DNA from: Mycobacterium heidelbergense
GTDB lineage: Bacteria; Actinomycetota; Actinomycetes; Mycobacteriales; Mycobacteriaceae
Direction: 5' to 3'
Length of the DNA stretch: 64,000 bases
NCBI RefSeq assembly: GCF_010730745.1
Contig: NZ_AP022615.1
Location: forward strand, 3,348,001-3,412,000
Below, in pieces: positions 25,721 to 34,467 of the stretch. A program made the position numbers and the translations under genes. How positions within the stretch are numbered: the stretch's first letter is position 1; each line of letters begins with the position of its first letter. The notes beneath the pieces were generated by a model. The model was not told the origin of the DNA and searched no databases. It saw nothing but the letters and a program-made list of their open reading frames with translations.

Positions 25721-26679
25721 TGGCCGGGGCGTTCGCCAACACCCTTCGGCCGGCGATCATGGCCGCCGGCCGGCGGGAGGGATTGCGCCGGACCGCCGAA
25801 CGGCTGCCGGTCACCCGCAAGGTCGTGCACCGGTTCGTGCCGGGGGAGACGATCGCGTCCGCGATGGATGTCGTTGCCGCCCTGCGTGAGTCGGGACGTT
25901 ACGTCAGCGTCGACTATCTGGGCGAGGGCGTCTCCGACGTCGACGACGCCGACGCGGCGGTGCGCGTCTACCTGGATCTCATCGAAAAACTGCGCCGCCC
26001 CGACGATTTCGCGGCCATCCGACCGCTGGAGGTCTCGGTCAAGTTGTCCGCGCTCGGGCAGTCGCTGCAGCGCGACGGAGACAAGATCGCCCGGGAGAAC
26101 GCCTGGTCGATCTGTGACGCCGCGCAGCGCGCCGGCCTCTGGGTCACCGTGGACGCCGAGGACCACACCACCACGGAGTCGACGCTGTCCATCGTCCGCG
26201 ACCTGCGGGCCGACTTCCCTTGGCTGGGCACGGTTTTGCAGGCCTACCTGCGGCGCACCCTCGGCGACTGCCAGGAATTCGCCGTGTCCGGGGCCCGGAT
26301 CCGACTCTGCAAGGGCGCCTACGACGAGCCGGCGTCGGTGGCCTACCGAGACCGCGCCGAGGCCACCGAGTCGTATCTGGCCTGCCTCCGGGTGCTGATG
26401 GCCGGGTCGGGCTATCCGATGGTGGCCTCCCACGACCCGGCGATCATCGCCGCGGTCCCCGGCATGGCCCGCGAATCGGGCCGCGGCGTTGCGGATTTCG
26501 AATACCAGATGCTGTACGGCATCCGCGACGGCGAACAGCGACGGCTGGCAGGCTCCGGCAACCAGGTCCGGGTGTATGTGCCGTTCGGCACCCAGTGGTA
26601 TGGATACTTCATGCGGCGGCTCGCCGAGCGGCCGGCCAACCTGACGTTCTTCCTGCGGGCGCTGGCGCGGCGACGGTAG
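25720..26679 (+). CDS. pruB: Proline dehydrogenase
   Basis: A 319-residue monofunctional, FAD-dependent proline dehydrogenase of the Gram-positive type that oxidises proline to pyrroline-5-carboxylate, passing electrons to the quinone pool at the membrane. The barrel motifs are visible: VSVKLSALGQ, VTVDAEDHTTTESTL, LQAYLRRT, RLCKGAYDEPASVAY, ASHDP and the C-terminal YVPFGTQWYGYFMRRLAERP. Ortholog of Rv1188. The ATG overlaps the pruA stop, so both are made together. Confidence 0.95.
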   Translation: MAGAFANTLRPAIMAAGRREGLRRTAERLPVTRKVVHRFVPGETIASAMDVVAALRESGRYVSVDYLGEGVSDVDDADAAVRVYLDLIEKLRRPDDFAAIRPLEVSVKLSALGQSLQRDGDKIARENAWSICDAAQRAGLWVTVDAEDHTTTESTLSIVRDLRADFPWLGTVLQAYLRRTLGDCQEFAVSGARIRLCKGAYDEPASVAYRDRAEATESYLACLRVLMAGSGYPMVASHDPAIIAAVPGMARESGRGVADFEYQMLYGIRDGEQRRLAGSGNQVRVYVPFGTQWYGYFMRRLAERPANLTFFLRALARRR

Positions 26680-26833
26680 GGCCGGCTGGTCGACCCGTCG
26701 AGTGTGCGTTCAGGGATTCGCGCGTGAGCCCTGGGCGGAAAATCCGCCGGATCGACGCCCTAGCGTCACACCGAAAGCCCACGCTTCACACTCAACGCAA
26801 GGGGCGCTATGCGAACGCACGGGGCACTAAGCG

Positions 26834-28279
26834 TCATGCGTCGATGATGGTCATTCCCACGCCGCTGGGGCTGTTCGAAATGTAGACCGGGTCCAGCGAG
26901 AAGAGGTAATTCCCGGTATTGAACGGGTCACTCGAGGACACGACATAGGGTGCGTCGGCGCCGGTGACGGTTTCCGAGTACAGCTCCTGACCGCCGCTGG
27001 TGTAGACCGTCAAAGTCGTTCCGGTCGGAACCGTATTGCCGGCCGAAACACCCGATATCAGGTTCGACGGGATGGCTCCGGTCAAGCCACCGGAATCGAT
27101 GAACGCGCCGTTAGCGGTTTGCAGAGAACCGCCATCGATCTGTATCTCCAGGTTGGTCATCGGCGATCCGGTAAGGGTGGTAACGGGGGTCAGCGGGTTG
27201 GAGCCGAACTCCAGCAGACCCTGGGGTTCGTTGATGAGCACACCCTCGTCGAGGGTGCCCGGCAACGCCGAGGTCACCGGGGTGGAGATCGGATACCCGT
27301 CATTGGGCCCGACGCCCAAAATGGCTGGCACCGAAGAGAGCTGGACAGGGTTTGTCACGCCATTGATCGTCTGGGTCGCTGAGGTGGCGACGTCGACGCT
27401 GGTCGGCGTCGTGACGATGCCATTCCCAAGGTTCACCGTCGTTTGGTACGTCTCGTAGTGGATCGTTTCATAGTTGACGCTGTCGCCGTAAGTGACGGCG
27501 CCCGACCCGGTGGGGTTGCCGAGGCTGGCTATGTTGACGTCTTGGCGTGGGAGCAGAAGACCGGTGGATCCGGTGTCAACTATCGCGCCCACGCTCGGTC
27601 CGCCGCCGACGGAGATGTTTACTATCGCGTTGCCGTATTGATCCACAGAGATGATGGTCTCGTTGGCCGCCAGAGGCGTGCTCACGCCGGTGGCCCCGAC
27701 GACGCCCGACAGCAAGCCGGCGGCTCCTCCCGCCCCGCCAACACCGCCGGGCCCGCTGGCCCCGCCCGCGCCGCCGTTGCCCAACAACCATCCGCCGGCG
27801 CCGCCGGCGCCCCCGGCCGCTCCGCCGTAGGTGCTGTTGCCGCCGCTGCCACCGTTGCCGTACAACCATCCGCCGGCGCCACCCGGCGTCCCCACCCCTT
27901 GAGAATTGGTGTATCCGTTGGCGCCGTTGCCGATCAGCGGGCGCCCGGTCAGCTCCCGGACGGGCCCGCTGACCACGCCCGACAGCAGCTGCTGGATGTT
28001 GGTGGCCTCGGCGGCCGCATACGAATTCGCGTTCGTGGCCAGGGTGCCCGTGAACCAACCATGAAAGGCCGCGACCTGCCCGGCAAGCGCCTGATACTGC
28101 TGCCCGTACCCCGCGAATACCGCAGCCACGGCCGTCGAGACCTCGTCGGCGCCGGCGGCCACAAGCTGGGTGGTCGGAGTGGCAACCGCCGCGTGGGCCG
28201 CATCCAGTGCCGAGCCTATGCTTTCCAAATTCGTTGCTGCCGAAGACAACAGCTCAGGGGCTGCAACCAGAAGTGACAC
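26834..28279 (-). CDS. PE_PGRS protein with PecA-like aspartic protease domain
   Basis: A 481-residue protein starting at GTG 28279. Residues 1-95 are a PE domain (SLLVAAPELLSSAATNLESIG; Y-x-x-x-E in SYAAAEATN). A short glycine-rich PGRS linker (~120-200) has repeated GGAGG units. The C-terminal ~270 residues are a retropepsin-like aspartic protease with the pair VDTGSTGLLLP and IDSGGLTGAIP. This is the layout of PecA/PE_PGRS35 and PE_PGRS16, secreted proteases that trim PE/PPE substrates and LipY after ESX-5 export. No PPE gene is adjacent; the four PPE proteins of the sulfation island might be clients, which is speculation. Confidence 0.93.
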   Translation of the reverse strand: MSLLVAAPELLSSAATNLESIGSALDAAHAAVATPTTQLVAAGADEVSTAVAAVFAGYGQQYQALAGQVAAFHGWFTGTLATNANSYAAAEATNIQQLLSGVVSGPVRELTGRPLIGNGANGYTNSQGVGTPGGAGGWLYGNGGSGGNSTYGGAAGGAGGAGGWLLGNGGAGGASGPGGVGGAGGAAGLLSGVVGATGVSTPLAANETIISVDQYGNAIVNISVGGGPSVGAIVDTGSTGLLLPRQDVNIASLGNPTGSGAVTYGDSVNYETIHYETYQTTVNLGNGIVTTPTSVDVATSATQTINGVTNPVQLSSVPAILGVGPNDGYPISTPVTSALPGTLDEGVLINEPQGLLEFGSNPLTPVTTLTGSPMTNLEIQIDGGSLQTANGAFIDSGGLTGAIPSNLISGVSAGNTVPTGTTLTVYTSGGQELYSETVTGADAPYVVSSSDPFNTGNYLFSLDPVYISNSPSGVGMTIIDA

Positions 28280-28450
28280 GCCAGCCTCCGCGGTCGTCTC
28301 GGCCTCATCTAATGCCCCAGGTGCAGGGGCGTCCGTGAGGTCTTACCAGGTCACTGGCTGTTTGTCTAGAAAGTCTTACGTAGGAACATGCTCGGCGCGG
28401 CCGCGTGAGCGATCCCTCCGGTTATCCACGTGCCAATTGGCAGCGAGTCT

Positions 28451-28537
28451 TTGCGGCAGATCCACGCGCCTCCTTGCGGCAGATCCACGCGCTACCTTGC
28501 GGCAGATCCACGGGTAAGATGGCGGCAGATCCACACG
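28451..28537. repeat. Four 18-bp direct repeats at 23-bp spacing
   Basis: The 18-base unit ttgcggcagatccacgcg occurs at 28451, 28474 and 28497 (with 0-1 changes) and in a more diverged form at 28520, with exactly 5-base spacers. The last copy ends 29 bases before the start codon of the AAA ATPase gene. Exact 23-base periodicity, about two helical turns, suggests an array of protein binding sites. It is too short and regular to be a CRISPR array. Confidence 0.9.
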
Positions 28538-28566
28538 CGACGGTGGACCAGACGGCGGGAGCGTGG

Positions 28567-29850
28567 ATGCGAACCATACTTGGCCCGGCCTTGCCTAGAC
28601 ACGCCGAGGCCGCTGTGAACGCGGCACTGGAGGACACCCGGGTGGTGCTCGTCAACGGTGCCCGGCAAAGCGGCAAGAGCACTCTGGTTCGCCTCGTTGC
28701 AAAGGGCCGCGACGCCGAATGGCGTGATCTCGATACCGCCTTGACCCGCCAGGCTGCGCTTGAGGATCCGGACGGCTTCGTCGACCAGCCCGGCCCGATG
28801 GTCATCGACGAGGTCCAACGAGCACCCGATCTGCTGCTGTCGATCAAGGCGCAAGTGGATGCAGACCCCACACCCGGGCGCTTCCTGCTGACGGGATCGG
28901 CGCGCGTGCTCGGCTTGCGATCCCTGCCCGACACTCTCGTGGGCCGAATGGAGACTATTGAGCTCTGGCCCTTCTCCCAGGGCGAGATCGACAGCGCCCC
29001 TGACGGATTCGTCGACGCCGTGTTCACCCAGGGCGACCTGGAGGCACCCTCCGCTTACGGGGGACTGCGCCACAGCTCTACGGTTTCACGAGCGGAGTAC
29101 GCCGACCGACTTGTTCGCGGAGGCTTTCCTGAGGCAGTTGCGCGAACCAACGAGCGCCGACGCCGCAACTTTTTCAATTCCTACGTCGGCGATCTCATCG
29201 CGCGCGACGTGCAGCAATTGTCGGAGATCGAGCGAACAACCGAGATGCGCGCGCTTGTCCAGATGCTGGCCGCTCGATCGGGGCAGCTGCTGTCCATCGC
29301 CACATTGAGCAACGAACTCGGACTCGGCGCCGCGACGGTGAAGAAGTATGTCGCACTGCTCGAAGAGGTCTTTCTCGTCAAGCGGATACCGGCGTGGTCC
29401 CGAAACATCAGCAGCAGAGCAACCACAACCCCCAAGCTCGCGTTCGTCGACTCCGGCATCGCGGCACACCAGATCGGCGCGGACGCCCGCAGCATCCTGC
29501 GGCCTACCGGTCAGTTCGGGCCGCTCCTCGAGGGATTCGTTCTGATGGAACTGGCACGCCAGCTGACCTGGTGCGAGGAAGAAGTTGCGCTCTTCCACTA
29601 CCGAACCAGGGATCAAGTTGAGGTCGATGCCGTACTCGAAAATCGGCGGGGCGACGTCGTGGGCATCGAGGTCAAAGCAGCATCTACGGTCGGGCCCAAC
29701 GACTTCCGCGGACTACGCCACCTCGCCCAGCGGATCGGCGACGATTTTCGTGCCGGCATCGTCATGCATACCGGACCGCAAACCCTGTCCTTTGGGCCAA
29801 AGATGCTCGCCGTACCGGTGAGTGCCCTGTGGCTGACAGCCACGGCCTGA
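28567..29850 (+). CDS. AAA ATPase with DUF4143 domain
   Basis: A 427-residue protein. The AAA_14 ATPase part has the P-loop NGARQSGKSTL near residue 33, Walker B VIDEVQRAPDLL and sensor LLTGSARVL. The DUF4143 part from about residue 200 to the end contains YVGDLIARDVQQLSEI, a winged-helix stretch (LSNELGLGAATVKKYVALLEE) and a nuclease-like end with VEVDAVLEN..GDVVGIEVKA (E-V-D...E-V-K). These proteins are widespread accessory ATPases of unknown role, sometimes linked to defence or toxin systems. The frame is open upstream through the repeats, but ATG 28567 matches the family start. Confidence 0.85.
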   Translation: MRTILGPALPRHAEAAVNAALEDTRVVLVNGARQSGKSTLVRLVAKGRDAEWRDLDTALTRQAALEDPDGFVDQPGPMVIDEVQRAPDLLLSIKAQVDADPTPGRFLLTGSARVLGLRSLPDTLVGRMETIELWPFSQGEIDSAPDGFVDAVFTQGDLEAPSAYGGLRHSSTVSRAEYADRLVRGGFPEAVARTNERRRRNFFNSYVGDLIARDVQQLSEIERTTEMRALVQMLAARSGQLLSIATLSNELGLGAATVKKYVALLEEVFLVKRIPAWSRNISSRATTTPKLAFVDSGIAAHQIGADARSILRPTGQFGPLLEGFVLMELARQLTWCEEEVALFHYRTRDQVEVDAVLENRRGDVVGIEVKAASTVGPNDFRGLRHLAQRIGDDFRAGIVMHTGPQTLSFGPKMLAVPVSALWLTATA

Positions 29851-29865
29851 CGGTGTCAACCGGCT

Positions 29866-30480
29866 TTATGCCCGCCTGGGCCGCGGGCGATCGCCGGCGA
29901 AGCCACGCACCACGTGCGCGCGCACGAACTCGGCGACGACCTCGGGATCGTCCATGTCCAATGTCGACGACGGCGTGCTGAAGAGCGAAAACAGTATGCG
30001 CGCAAACCATTCGCCGGCGGCCCGCACGTCGAGGTCCTTGCGGACCTCACCGGTGAGCTTGGCGGCGGAGAGGTGGGGCGCGAAGAAGTCGACGCATTCG
30101 CGCAGCAGCACGCCGGCGTCCTTGGTCAGCAGCAGGCTGATCGCGTCTTCGTCGAAGTATTTCCCGGACGCGATGGCGCGCCGCGCCTGCGTCACGAATA
30201 CCGCTGCGTGGCTGAGCTTTTCCTCCAAGGACCCGCCCCGGTCCATCGCTTGGGACATCTCGCGGTAGAACTGCTCGGACGCGTGCTCGGCGCAGGCCTC
30301 GAGAACGGCACCCTTGTCGCTGAAGTACTCGTAGACCGTGCTCCGGGATACGTTGGCGGTCCTAGCGATATCGACGATCGTCGTCTTCTGCAGCCCTTCT
30401 CGGCGGAAGCACGCGTACGCGGACTCGACGATCAGCTCGCGGGTATCGGTCGCCTGGGTCAACGCGGAAGCCTGGGTCAT
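29866..30480 (-). CDS. TetR family regulator
   Basis: A 204-residue TetR-type repressor: the HTH is at residues 16-60 (IVESAYACFRREGLQKTTI, NVSRSTVYEYFSDKGAVLE) and the ligand domain fills the rest. It is the last gene of the minus-strand P450/Ltp2-like operon, 9 bp after the aldolase gene, so it should be co-transcribed with its likely targets. The palindrome at 34294-34314 in the operon promoter is the best candidate for its operator. Ligand unknown; an acyl-CoA of the substrate is plausible by analogy with KstR-type regulators. Confidence 0.88.
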   Translation of the reverse strand: MTQASALTQATDTRELIVESAYACFRREGLQKTTIVDIARTANVSRSTVYEYFSDKGAVLEACAEHASEQFYREMSQAMDRGGSLEEKLSHAAVFVTQARRAIASGKYFDEDAISLLLTKDAGVLLRECVDFFAPHLSAAKLTGEVRKDLDVRAAGEWFARILFSLFSTPSSTLDMDDPEVVAEFVRAHVVRGFAGDRPRPRRA

Positions 30481-30489
30481 TCCGCACCC

Positions 30490-31659
30490 TCAGTCGACCG
30501 GCGCGAGAATCAGACCGCTGGTGGGCACGCCGGTCCCCGAGGTGACCAGCACGTGCTCGACGTTGTCGACCTGGTTGTAGGAGGTGCCGCGCACCTGGCG
30601 CACGCCCTCGGTGATGCCGTTCATGCCGTGGATGTAGGCCTCGCCGAGCAGCCCGCCGTTGGTGTTGATCGGCAGCTCGCCGCCGAGTGACAGCCGTTCG
30701 ATGGTAGCGAAGTCCTTGGCCTCACCGCGCCCGCAGAAACCGAGCTCCTCGAGCTGGGTGAACACGAACGGCGTGAAATGGTCGTAGATGAAGGCGGTTT
30801 GGATGTCCTGCGGCTTGAGGCCCGAATCGCGCCACAGCCGTTCGGCGACCACCCCCATCTCGGGCAGCCCGGTGATGTCCTCGCGGTAGTAGCTGGTCAT
30901 CATCTCGCCCTCGTAGGCCGCGCCCTGGGCGGCCGCGGTGATGATCGCCGGCGGCTGGCGCAGGTCGCGGGCGCGTTCGGCGCTGGTCACCACGAGCGCG
31001 ACCCCGCCGTCGCTTTCCTGGCAGCAATCCAGCAGGCGCAGCACGGGTTCGACGATCCAGCGGGAACTCTGGTGGTTCGCCAGCGTGATGGGGCGCTGAT
31101 AGAACCAGGCGTCGGGGTTGGTGGCCGCGTGCGCGCGGTCGACGACGGCGATGCGGCCGAAGTCCTCGTTGGTCACCCCGTACGTCGACATGTAGCGCTG
31201 GGCGTGCAGCGCGACCCACGCCGCGGGCGTGAGCAACCCGAAGGGCGCGTAATGCGCCATGAACAGCGGGGTTTCGGCGCTGGTGCGTCCGCTGCCGCCG
31301 AAGCGAAACCCGGACCGCTCGTTGAACGCGCGCCAGCACACCACCACGTCGGCCACGCCGGTCGCGACGGCCATCGCCGCGTGCACCACGGTGCCCGCCG
31401 CCGCCCCGCCGCCGTGGTGCACGCGGGAAAAGAAGTTCAGGTCGCCGATGCCCACGTTGCGGGCGACGTCGATCTCGTCGCTGGAGTCCATGGTGAACGT
31501 GACCATGCCGTCGACGTCGCCGGGCGCCAGGCCGGCGTCGTCGAGCGCGGCACTGACTGCCTCACAGGCCAATTGCAGCTCGCTGCGCCCGGATTCCTTG
31601 GAGAACTCGGTCTGGCCGATGCCCGCGATGGCGCAGCTGCCGGGCAGCGAGCTTCTCAT
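30490..31659 (-). CDS. Ltp2-like thiolase-fold aldolase
   Basis: A 389-residue thiolase-superfamily protein close to Ltp2 of M. tuberculosis (Rv3540c), which cleaves the steroid side chain by a retro-aldol step with a DUF35 partner. Common stretches include GIGQTEFSKESGRSELQLA, FTMDSSDEIDVARNVGIGDL, VVVCWRAFNERSG, PVLRLLDCCQESDG, YDHFTPFVFTQLEELGFCG and INTNGGLLGEAYIHGMNGI. The active-site cysteine of true thiolases is not in its usual place, as in the Ltp group. ATGA-type overlap with the hydratase gene upstream. The substrate may be a sterol or another branched acyl-CoA. Confidence 0.9.
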   Translation of the reverse strand: MRSSLPGSCAIAGIGQTEFSKESGRSELQLACEAVSAALDDAGLAPGDVDGMVTFTMDSSDEIDVARNVGIGDLNFFSRVHHGGGAAAGTVVHAAMAVATGVADVVVCWRAFNERSGFRFGGSGRTSAETPLFMAHYAPFGLLTPAAWVALHAQRYMSTYGVTNEDFGRIAVVDRAHAATNPDAWFYQRPITLANHQSSRWIVEPVLRLLDCCQESDGGVALVVTSAERARDLRQPPAIITAAAQGAAYEGEMMTSYYREDITGLPEMGVVAERLWRDSGLKPQDIQTAFIYDHFTPFVFTQLEELGFCGRGEAKDFATIERLSLGGELPINTNGGLLGEAYIHGMNGITEGVRQVRGTSYNQVDNVEHVLVTSGTGVPTSGLILAPVD

Positions 31660-32111
31660 GCCCGGTCCCCGTCGAGCAGGCTGAGCACCGCGGTGCCCGA
31701 GACGTGATCGCCGAGGCTGTTGGTGCCCTTGAAGGTGACCTCGACGAAGTTCTCGCCCCCTGAACCCTCGGTTTTGCCGGTCACGCTGCCGGTGAAGCGC
31801 AGCGGGTCGTCGGGAAAGCACGACACGCCAAGGCGAATCGACAGGTTCTTGACCATCGCCTCGGGGCCGGCCCAGTCGGTGAGGAAACGCACGCAATACC
31901 CGTTGGTGGTCAGGATGTTCATGAACAGGTTGGGCGAGCCCTGCTTGTTGGCGTAGTCGCGGTCGTGGTGCACCGGCATGAAGTCGCGCGTGGCGATCGC
32001 GCCGGCGACGATCATCGTTGTGGTGATCGGGATCTCGAGTGGGCTCGCCTCGTCGCCGACGTTGATGTCGGCCCACTGCAGCGTCGTGGTGCGGCTCTTG
32101 ACGGTCGTCAT
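31656..32111 (-). CDS. MaoC-like hydratase, ChsH1 type
   Basis: A 151-residue hot-dog protein. The hydratase dyad region reads ATRDFMPVHHDRDYANKQG, and the stretch FMNILTTNGYCVRFLTDWAGP resembles ChsH1 (Rv3541c), the catalytic half of the steroid enoyl-CoA hydratase. The stop overlaps the start of the Ltp2-like gene and its start overlaps the stop of the DUF35 gene by four bases. In M. tuberculosis ChsH1 works with ChsH2 (MaoC-DUF35 fusion). Here the two parts of ChsH2 are separate genes, immediately upstream. Confidence 0.9.
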   Translation of the reverse strand: MTTVKSRTTTLQWADINVGDEASPLEIPITTTMIVAGAIATRDFMPVHHDRDYANKQGSPNLFMNILTTNGYCVRFLTDWAGPEAMVKNLSIRLGVSCFPDDPLRFTGSVTGKTEGSGGENFVEVTFKGTNSLGDHVSGTAVLSLLDGDRA

Positions 32112-32524
32112 CGGCTTCCTTCTGTCGGCCGGAACTGGTGCAGCACAAGGTCTCCCTCGGCGCCGTCGAAGGTCTGGTAATAAACCTCGACCGGCATCCC
32201 GACCGTGACGTCGGCCGGCTCGATGCCGCACAGGTTCGAAACCAGCCGCACCCCCTCGTCGAGCTCCACCAACACGACGATGTAGGGATAGTCGAAGAAG
32301 GGGAACCGGGGTTCCAGCGGCATCACGTAGCTGTAGACCGTGCCGCGGCCCGACGACTCGATCGCCTCCCACATCAGGGAACGGCACTTCGGACACATCG
32401 GCCGGGGCGGATGGCGCAGCGCGCCGCATCCGCCGCAGCGCTGGATCAGAAGCTTGTGCTCGCGCAACCCGTTCCAGAAGAACTCGGTGTCCGGACTGAT
32501 CGCCGGCGCCAGTCGGGTCGCCAT
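32108..32524 (-). CDS. DUF35 zinc-ribbon/OB-fold protein
   Basis: A 138-residue protein with an N-terminal zinc ribbon (RCGGCGALRHPPRPMCPKC; four cysteines in C-x2-C...C-x2-C form) and a C-terminal OB-fold (GTVYSYVMPLEPRFPF, YPYIVVLVELDEGVRL). Such proteins bind Ltp2-type aldolases and are required for retro-aldol activity; in ChsH2 the domain is fused to a MaoC domain. Overlaps with both neighbours show a tight operon. Confidence 0.9.
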   Translation of the reverse strand: MATRLAPAISPDTEFFWNGLREHKLLIQRCGGCGALRHPPRPMCPKCRSLMWEAIESSGRGTVYSYVMPLEPRFPFFDYPYIVVLVELDEGVRLVSNLCGIEPADVTVGMPVEVYYQTFDGAEGDLVLHQFRPTEGSR

Positions 32525-33072
32525 CAGCGCTCCGGCCTGAATCGCAGCACCCGGAATCGCTGTCGCCCCAGCACTTCACCGTTCTGGTCGGTGTAGGTCG
32601 TCACCCAGGTCAGGAAGTAGCCGGTGCCCAGCGCCGTCTTCTTCTCGTCGGAGACGTCTTCATACACCGCCATCCCGCTGATGACGTCGCCGAGGCGAGG
32701 ATAGCGTTCGATCTCGAACTCCGAGTTGACCGCCACCGTGCTGGTGAACCCGGCCTCGTCGAGGAATGCCGTTGGGTTGGCTTCGATTTCGATCGGGGCG
32801 CCGCCTCGGTCTCCGATCCCTTCCAGTTTGGGCGACGGCATGACCCAGGTCTGCAGCATGACCGGCGGTGACACGATGCCGCCGAACCGGGACGACGCCG
32901 CGAACTCCGGATCGAGGTAGACGGGGTTCATGTCGTCGAGCGCGTGCGCCCAGTGCCGGATCATCGGCTGATTGACCGGATCCGGTGCCACCGAAGGCTT
33001 TCCGGTGCCGCCCGTGGGCTGCCCGACGAGCGCCCGCAGCTTGGCGTGGAATTCGGTCTCTTGATCGGTCAC
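32524..33072 (-). CDS. MaoC N-terminal (FAS1_DH) hydratase subunit, ChsH2-like half
   Basis: A 183-residue hot-dog protein resembling the N-terminal MaoC part of ChsH2. Conserved segments are MIRHWAHALDDMNPVYLDPEFAASSRFGGIVSPP and the C-terminal GTGYFLTWVTTYTDQNGEVLG. GTG 33072 is preferred over TTG 33075 because tcctaggagac lies at the right distance on the coding strand. Its stop touches the DUF35 start. Together with the ChsH1-like gene it should form a heteromeric enoyl-CoA hydratase. Confidence 0.85.
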   Translation of the reverse strand: MTDQETEFHAKLRALVGQPTGGTGKPSVAPDPVNQPMIRHWAHALDDMNPVYLDPEFAASSRFGGIVSPPVMLQTWVMPSPKLEGIGDRGGAPIEIEANPTAFLDEAGFTSTVAVNSEFEIERYPRLGDVISGMAVYEDVSDEKKTALGTGYFLTWVTTYTDQNGEVLGRQRFRVLRFRPER

Positions 33073-33084
33073 CAACGTGGTCTC

Positions 33085-34272
33085 CTAGTGTTTCGCGGGC
33101 GTCCCGAAGCGTACCGGCATGCGCTTCACCCCGGGCACCATGGTGGCCCGCATCCGGTCCACCTCGCCCGCCAGCTCGAGCGTCGGAAAGCGGCGCAGCA
33201 GCTCGTCGAACATAACGCAGGCTTCCAGGCGCGCCAATTGCGCACCCACGCAGGAGTGTTCCCCGCACCCGAACGCGATGTGCGGGTTGGGGTGGCGGGT
33301 CACCCTGAATTCTTCTGCGTCGCAACCGAAGATGTCCTCGTCCCGGTTGGCCGAGCCGTAGAGCATCACCACCGTGTCGCCTTCGGCGATCCGCTGCCCG
33401 CGGATCTCGACGTCGGTCGTCGCGGTGCGCGCCATGTGAACCACTGGGCTGTTCCAGCGCAACATCTCCTCGACGGCGCCCGGGATCAGCGACCGATCCT
33501 CGACCAGCAGCCGGCATTGGCCGGGATGCGCGATCAGCGCCAGCGTGCCCAGCGCGATCAGGTTGCGGGTGGTTTCGTTGCCGGCGACCAACAGCAGGAA
33601 CGCGAAGTTCAGCAGGTCCTCGTCGGTGAGCCGGTGGCCGTCGATCTCGGCGCCGGCCAGGACCGACAGCAGGTCGTCGCGCGCGTTGACGCGCTTGGCC
33701 GCGATCAGCTTCTGGAAGTACTCGAAAAGCTGCCCCATGGCGATCAGCGGGTCGAGTTCGATTTCCGGGTCGGCGATTCCGGTGGCCGCGTCCGACCACG
33801 CCCGGAACTGCTCCCAGTCGTCGGGCGGGGCGCCGATCAGCTCGGCGATCATCCGGGTGGGCAGCGGAGCGGCGATCTCTTCGGCGAATTCGTGGACGGA
33901 ATCGGGTTGCACGCCATCGAGGATTCCCCGCACGATCTCACGGATCCTCGGTTCCAGCACGGCCATTCGCCGCCGGGTGAAGCCCGCGTTGATCAGCTTG
34001 CGCAGCTGCCGGTGCCGCGGCGGGTCGGTGAAGATGAGGCTGTTCTCGACGACCGGATTGTCCAGCGCCGGGTCCGGGATGGTGATGCCCTTGGTCGATG
34101 AGAACAGGGCCGGGTTGCTCGACACGAACCGGATGTCCTCGTACTTCAGCAGCGCCCAGAAGTTGGTGACGTCGTTCCAGCACACCGGCGACGTGGCGCG
34201 CAGCTCCCGGTACGCCGGGTACGGATCGCCCGCGTAGAAGTCGGGGGAGTGCAGTGGAAAAGTGGTCTGCAC
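33085..34272 (-). CDS. Cytochrome P450
   Basis: A 395-residue class I bacterial P450. The I-helix oxygen-binding motif is AGNETTR at 230-236, the K-helix ExxR at about 269-272, and the haem loop FGCGEHSCVG at 334-343 with Cys341 as ligand. It starts at GTG 34272 behind gggagg; an in-frame ATG at 34308 is less likely. As first gene of the hydratase/aldolase operon it probably hydroxylates an aliphatic chain, the way CYP125 opens cholesterol side-chain breakdown. No ferredoxin gene is adjacent, so electron partners must come from elsewhere. Confidence 0.93.
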   Translation of the reverse strand: MQTTFPLHSPDFYAGDPYPAYRELRATSPVCWNDVTNFWALLKYEDIRFVSSNPALFSSTKGITIPDPALDNPVVENSLIFTDPPRHRQLRKLINAGFTRRRMAVLEPRIREIVRGILDGVQPDSVHEFAEEIAAPLPTRMIAELIGAPPDDWEQFRAWSDAATGIADPEIELDPLIAMGQLFEYFQKLIAAKRVNARDDLLSVLAGAEIDGHRLTDEDLLNFAFLLLVAGNETTRNLIALGTLALIAHPGQCRLLVEDRSLIPGAVEEMLRWNSPVVHMARTATTDVEIRGQRIAEGDTVVMLYGSANRDEDIFGCDAEEFRVTRHPNPHIAFGCGEHSCVGAQLARLEACVMFDELLRRFPTLELAGEVDRMRATMVPGVKRMPVRFGTPAKH

Positions 34273-34293
34273 GGTAAGCCTCCCGGGAGATCC

Positions 34294-34314
34294 GACAGAT
34301 TGGCCCAATCTGTC
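34294..34314. promoter_or_regulatory. Candidate operator palindrome
   Basis: A perfect inverted repeat GACAGATTG-gcc-CAATCTGTC lies 22 bases upstream of the P450 start and in the 195-base gap shared with the divergent aldehyde dehydrogenase. Its 21-base size and position fit a TetR operator controlling both transcription units; the nearest candidate regulator is encoded at 29866-30480. Confidence 0.75.
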
Positions 34315-34467
34315 TAGCGAGAATGTGTCTACTCCGCCGCGGCCATTGCTGTCAATACGGCGTCGGCACAGTGGAATAGCGAGGATTTCGCGTCATTGGT
34401 GATTGACGCCGGAGATCCATGGGTGAACACTGAGTCCCTAGATGACCGACCTTCGGTGAGGAATCAG

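Noticed and set aside
28451..28537. CRISPR array
   Set aside because: Units are 18 bases with 5-base spacers; CRISPR repeats and spacers are both much longer, and no cas gene is present.
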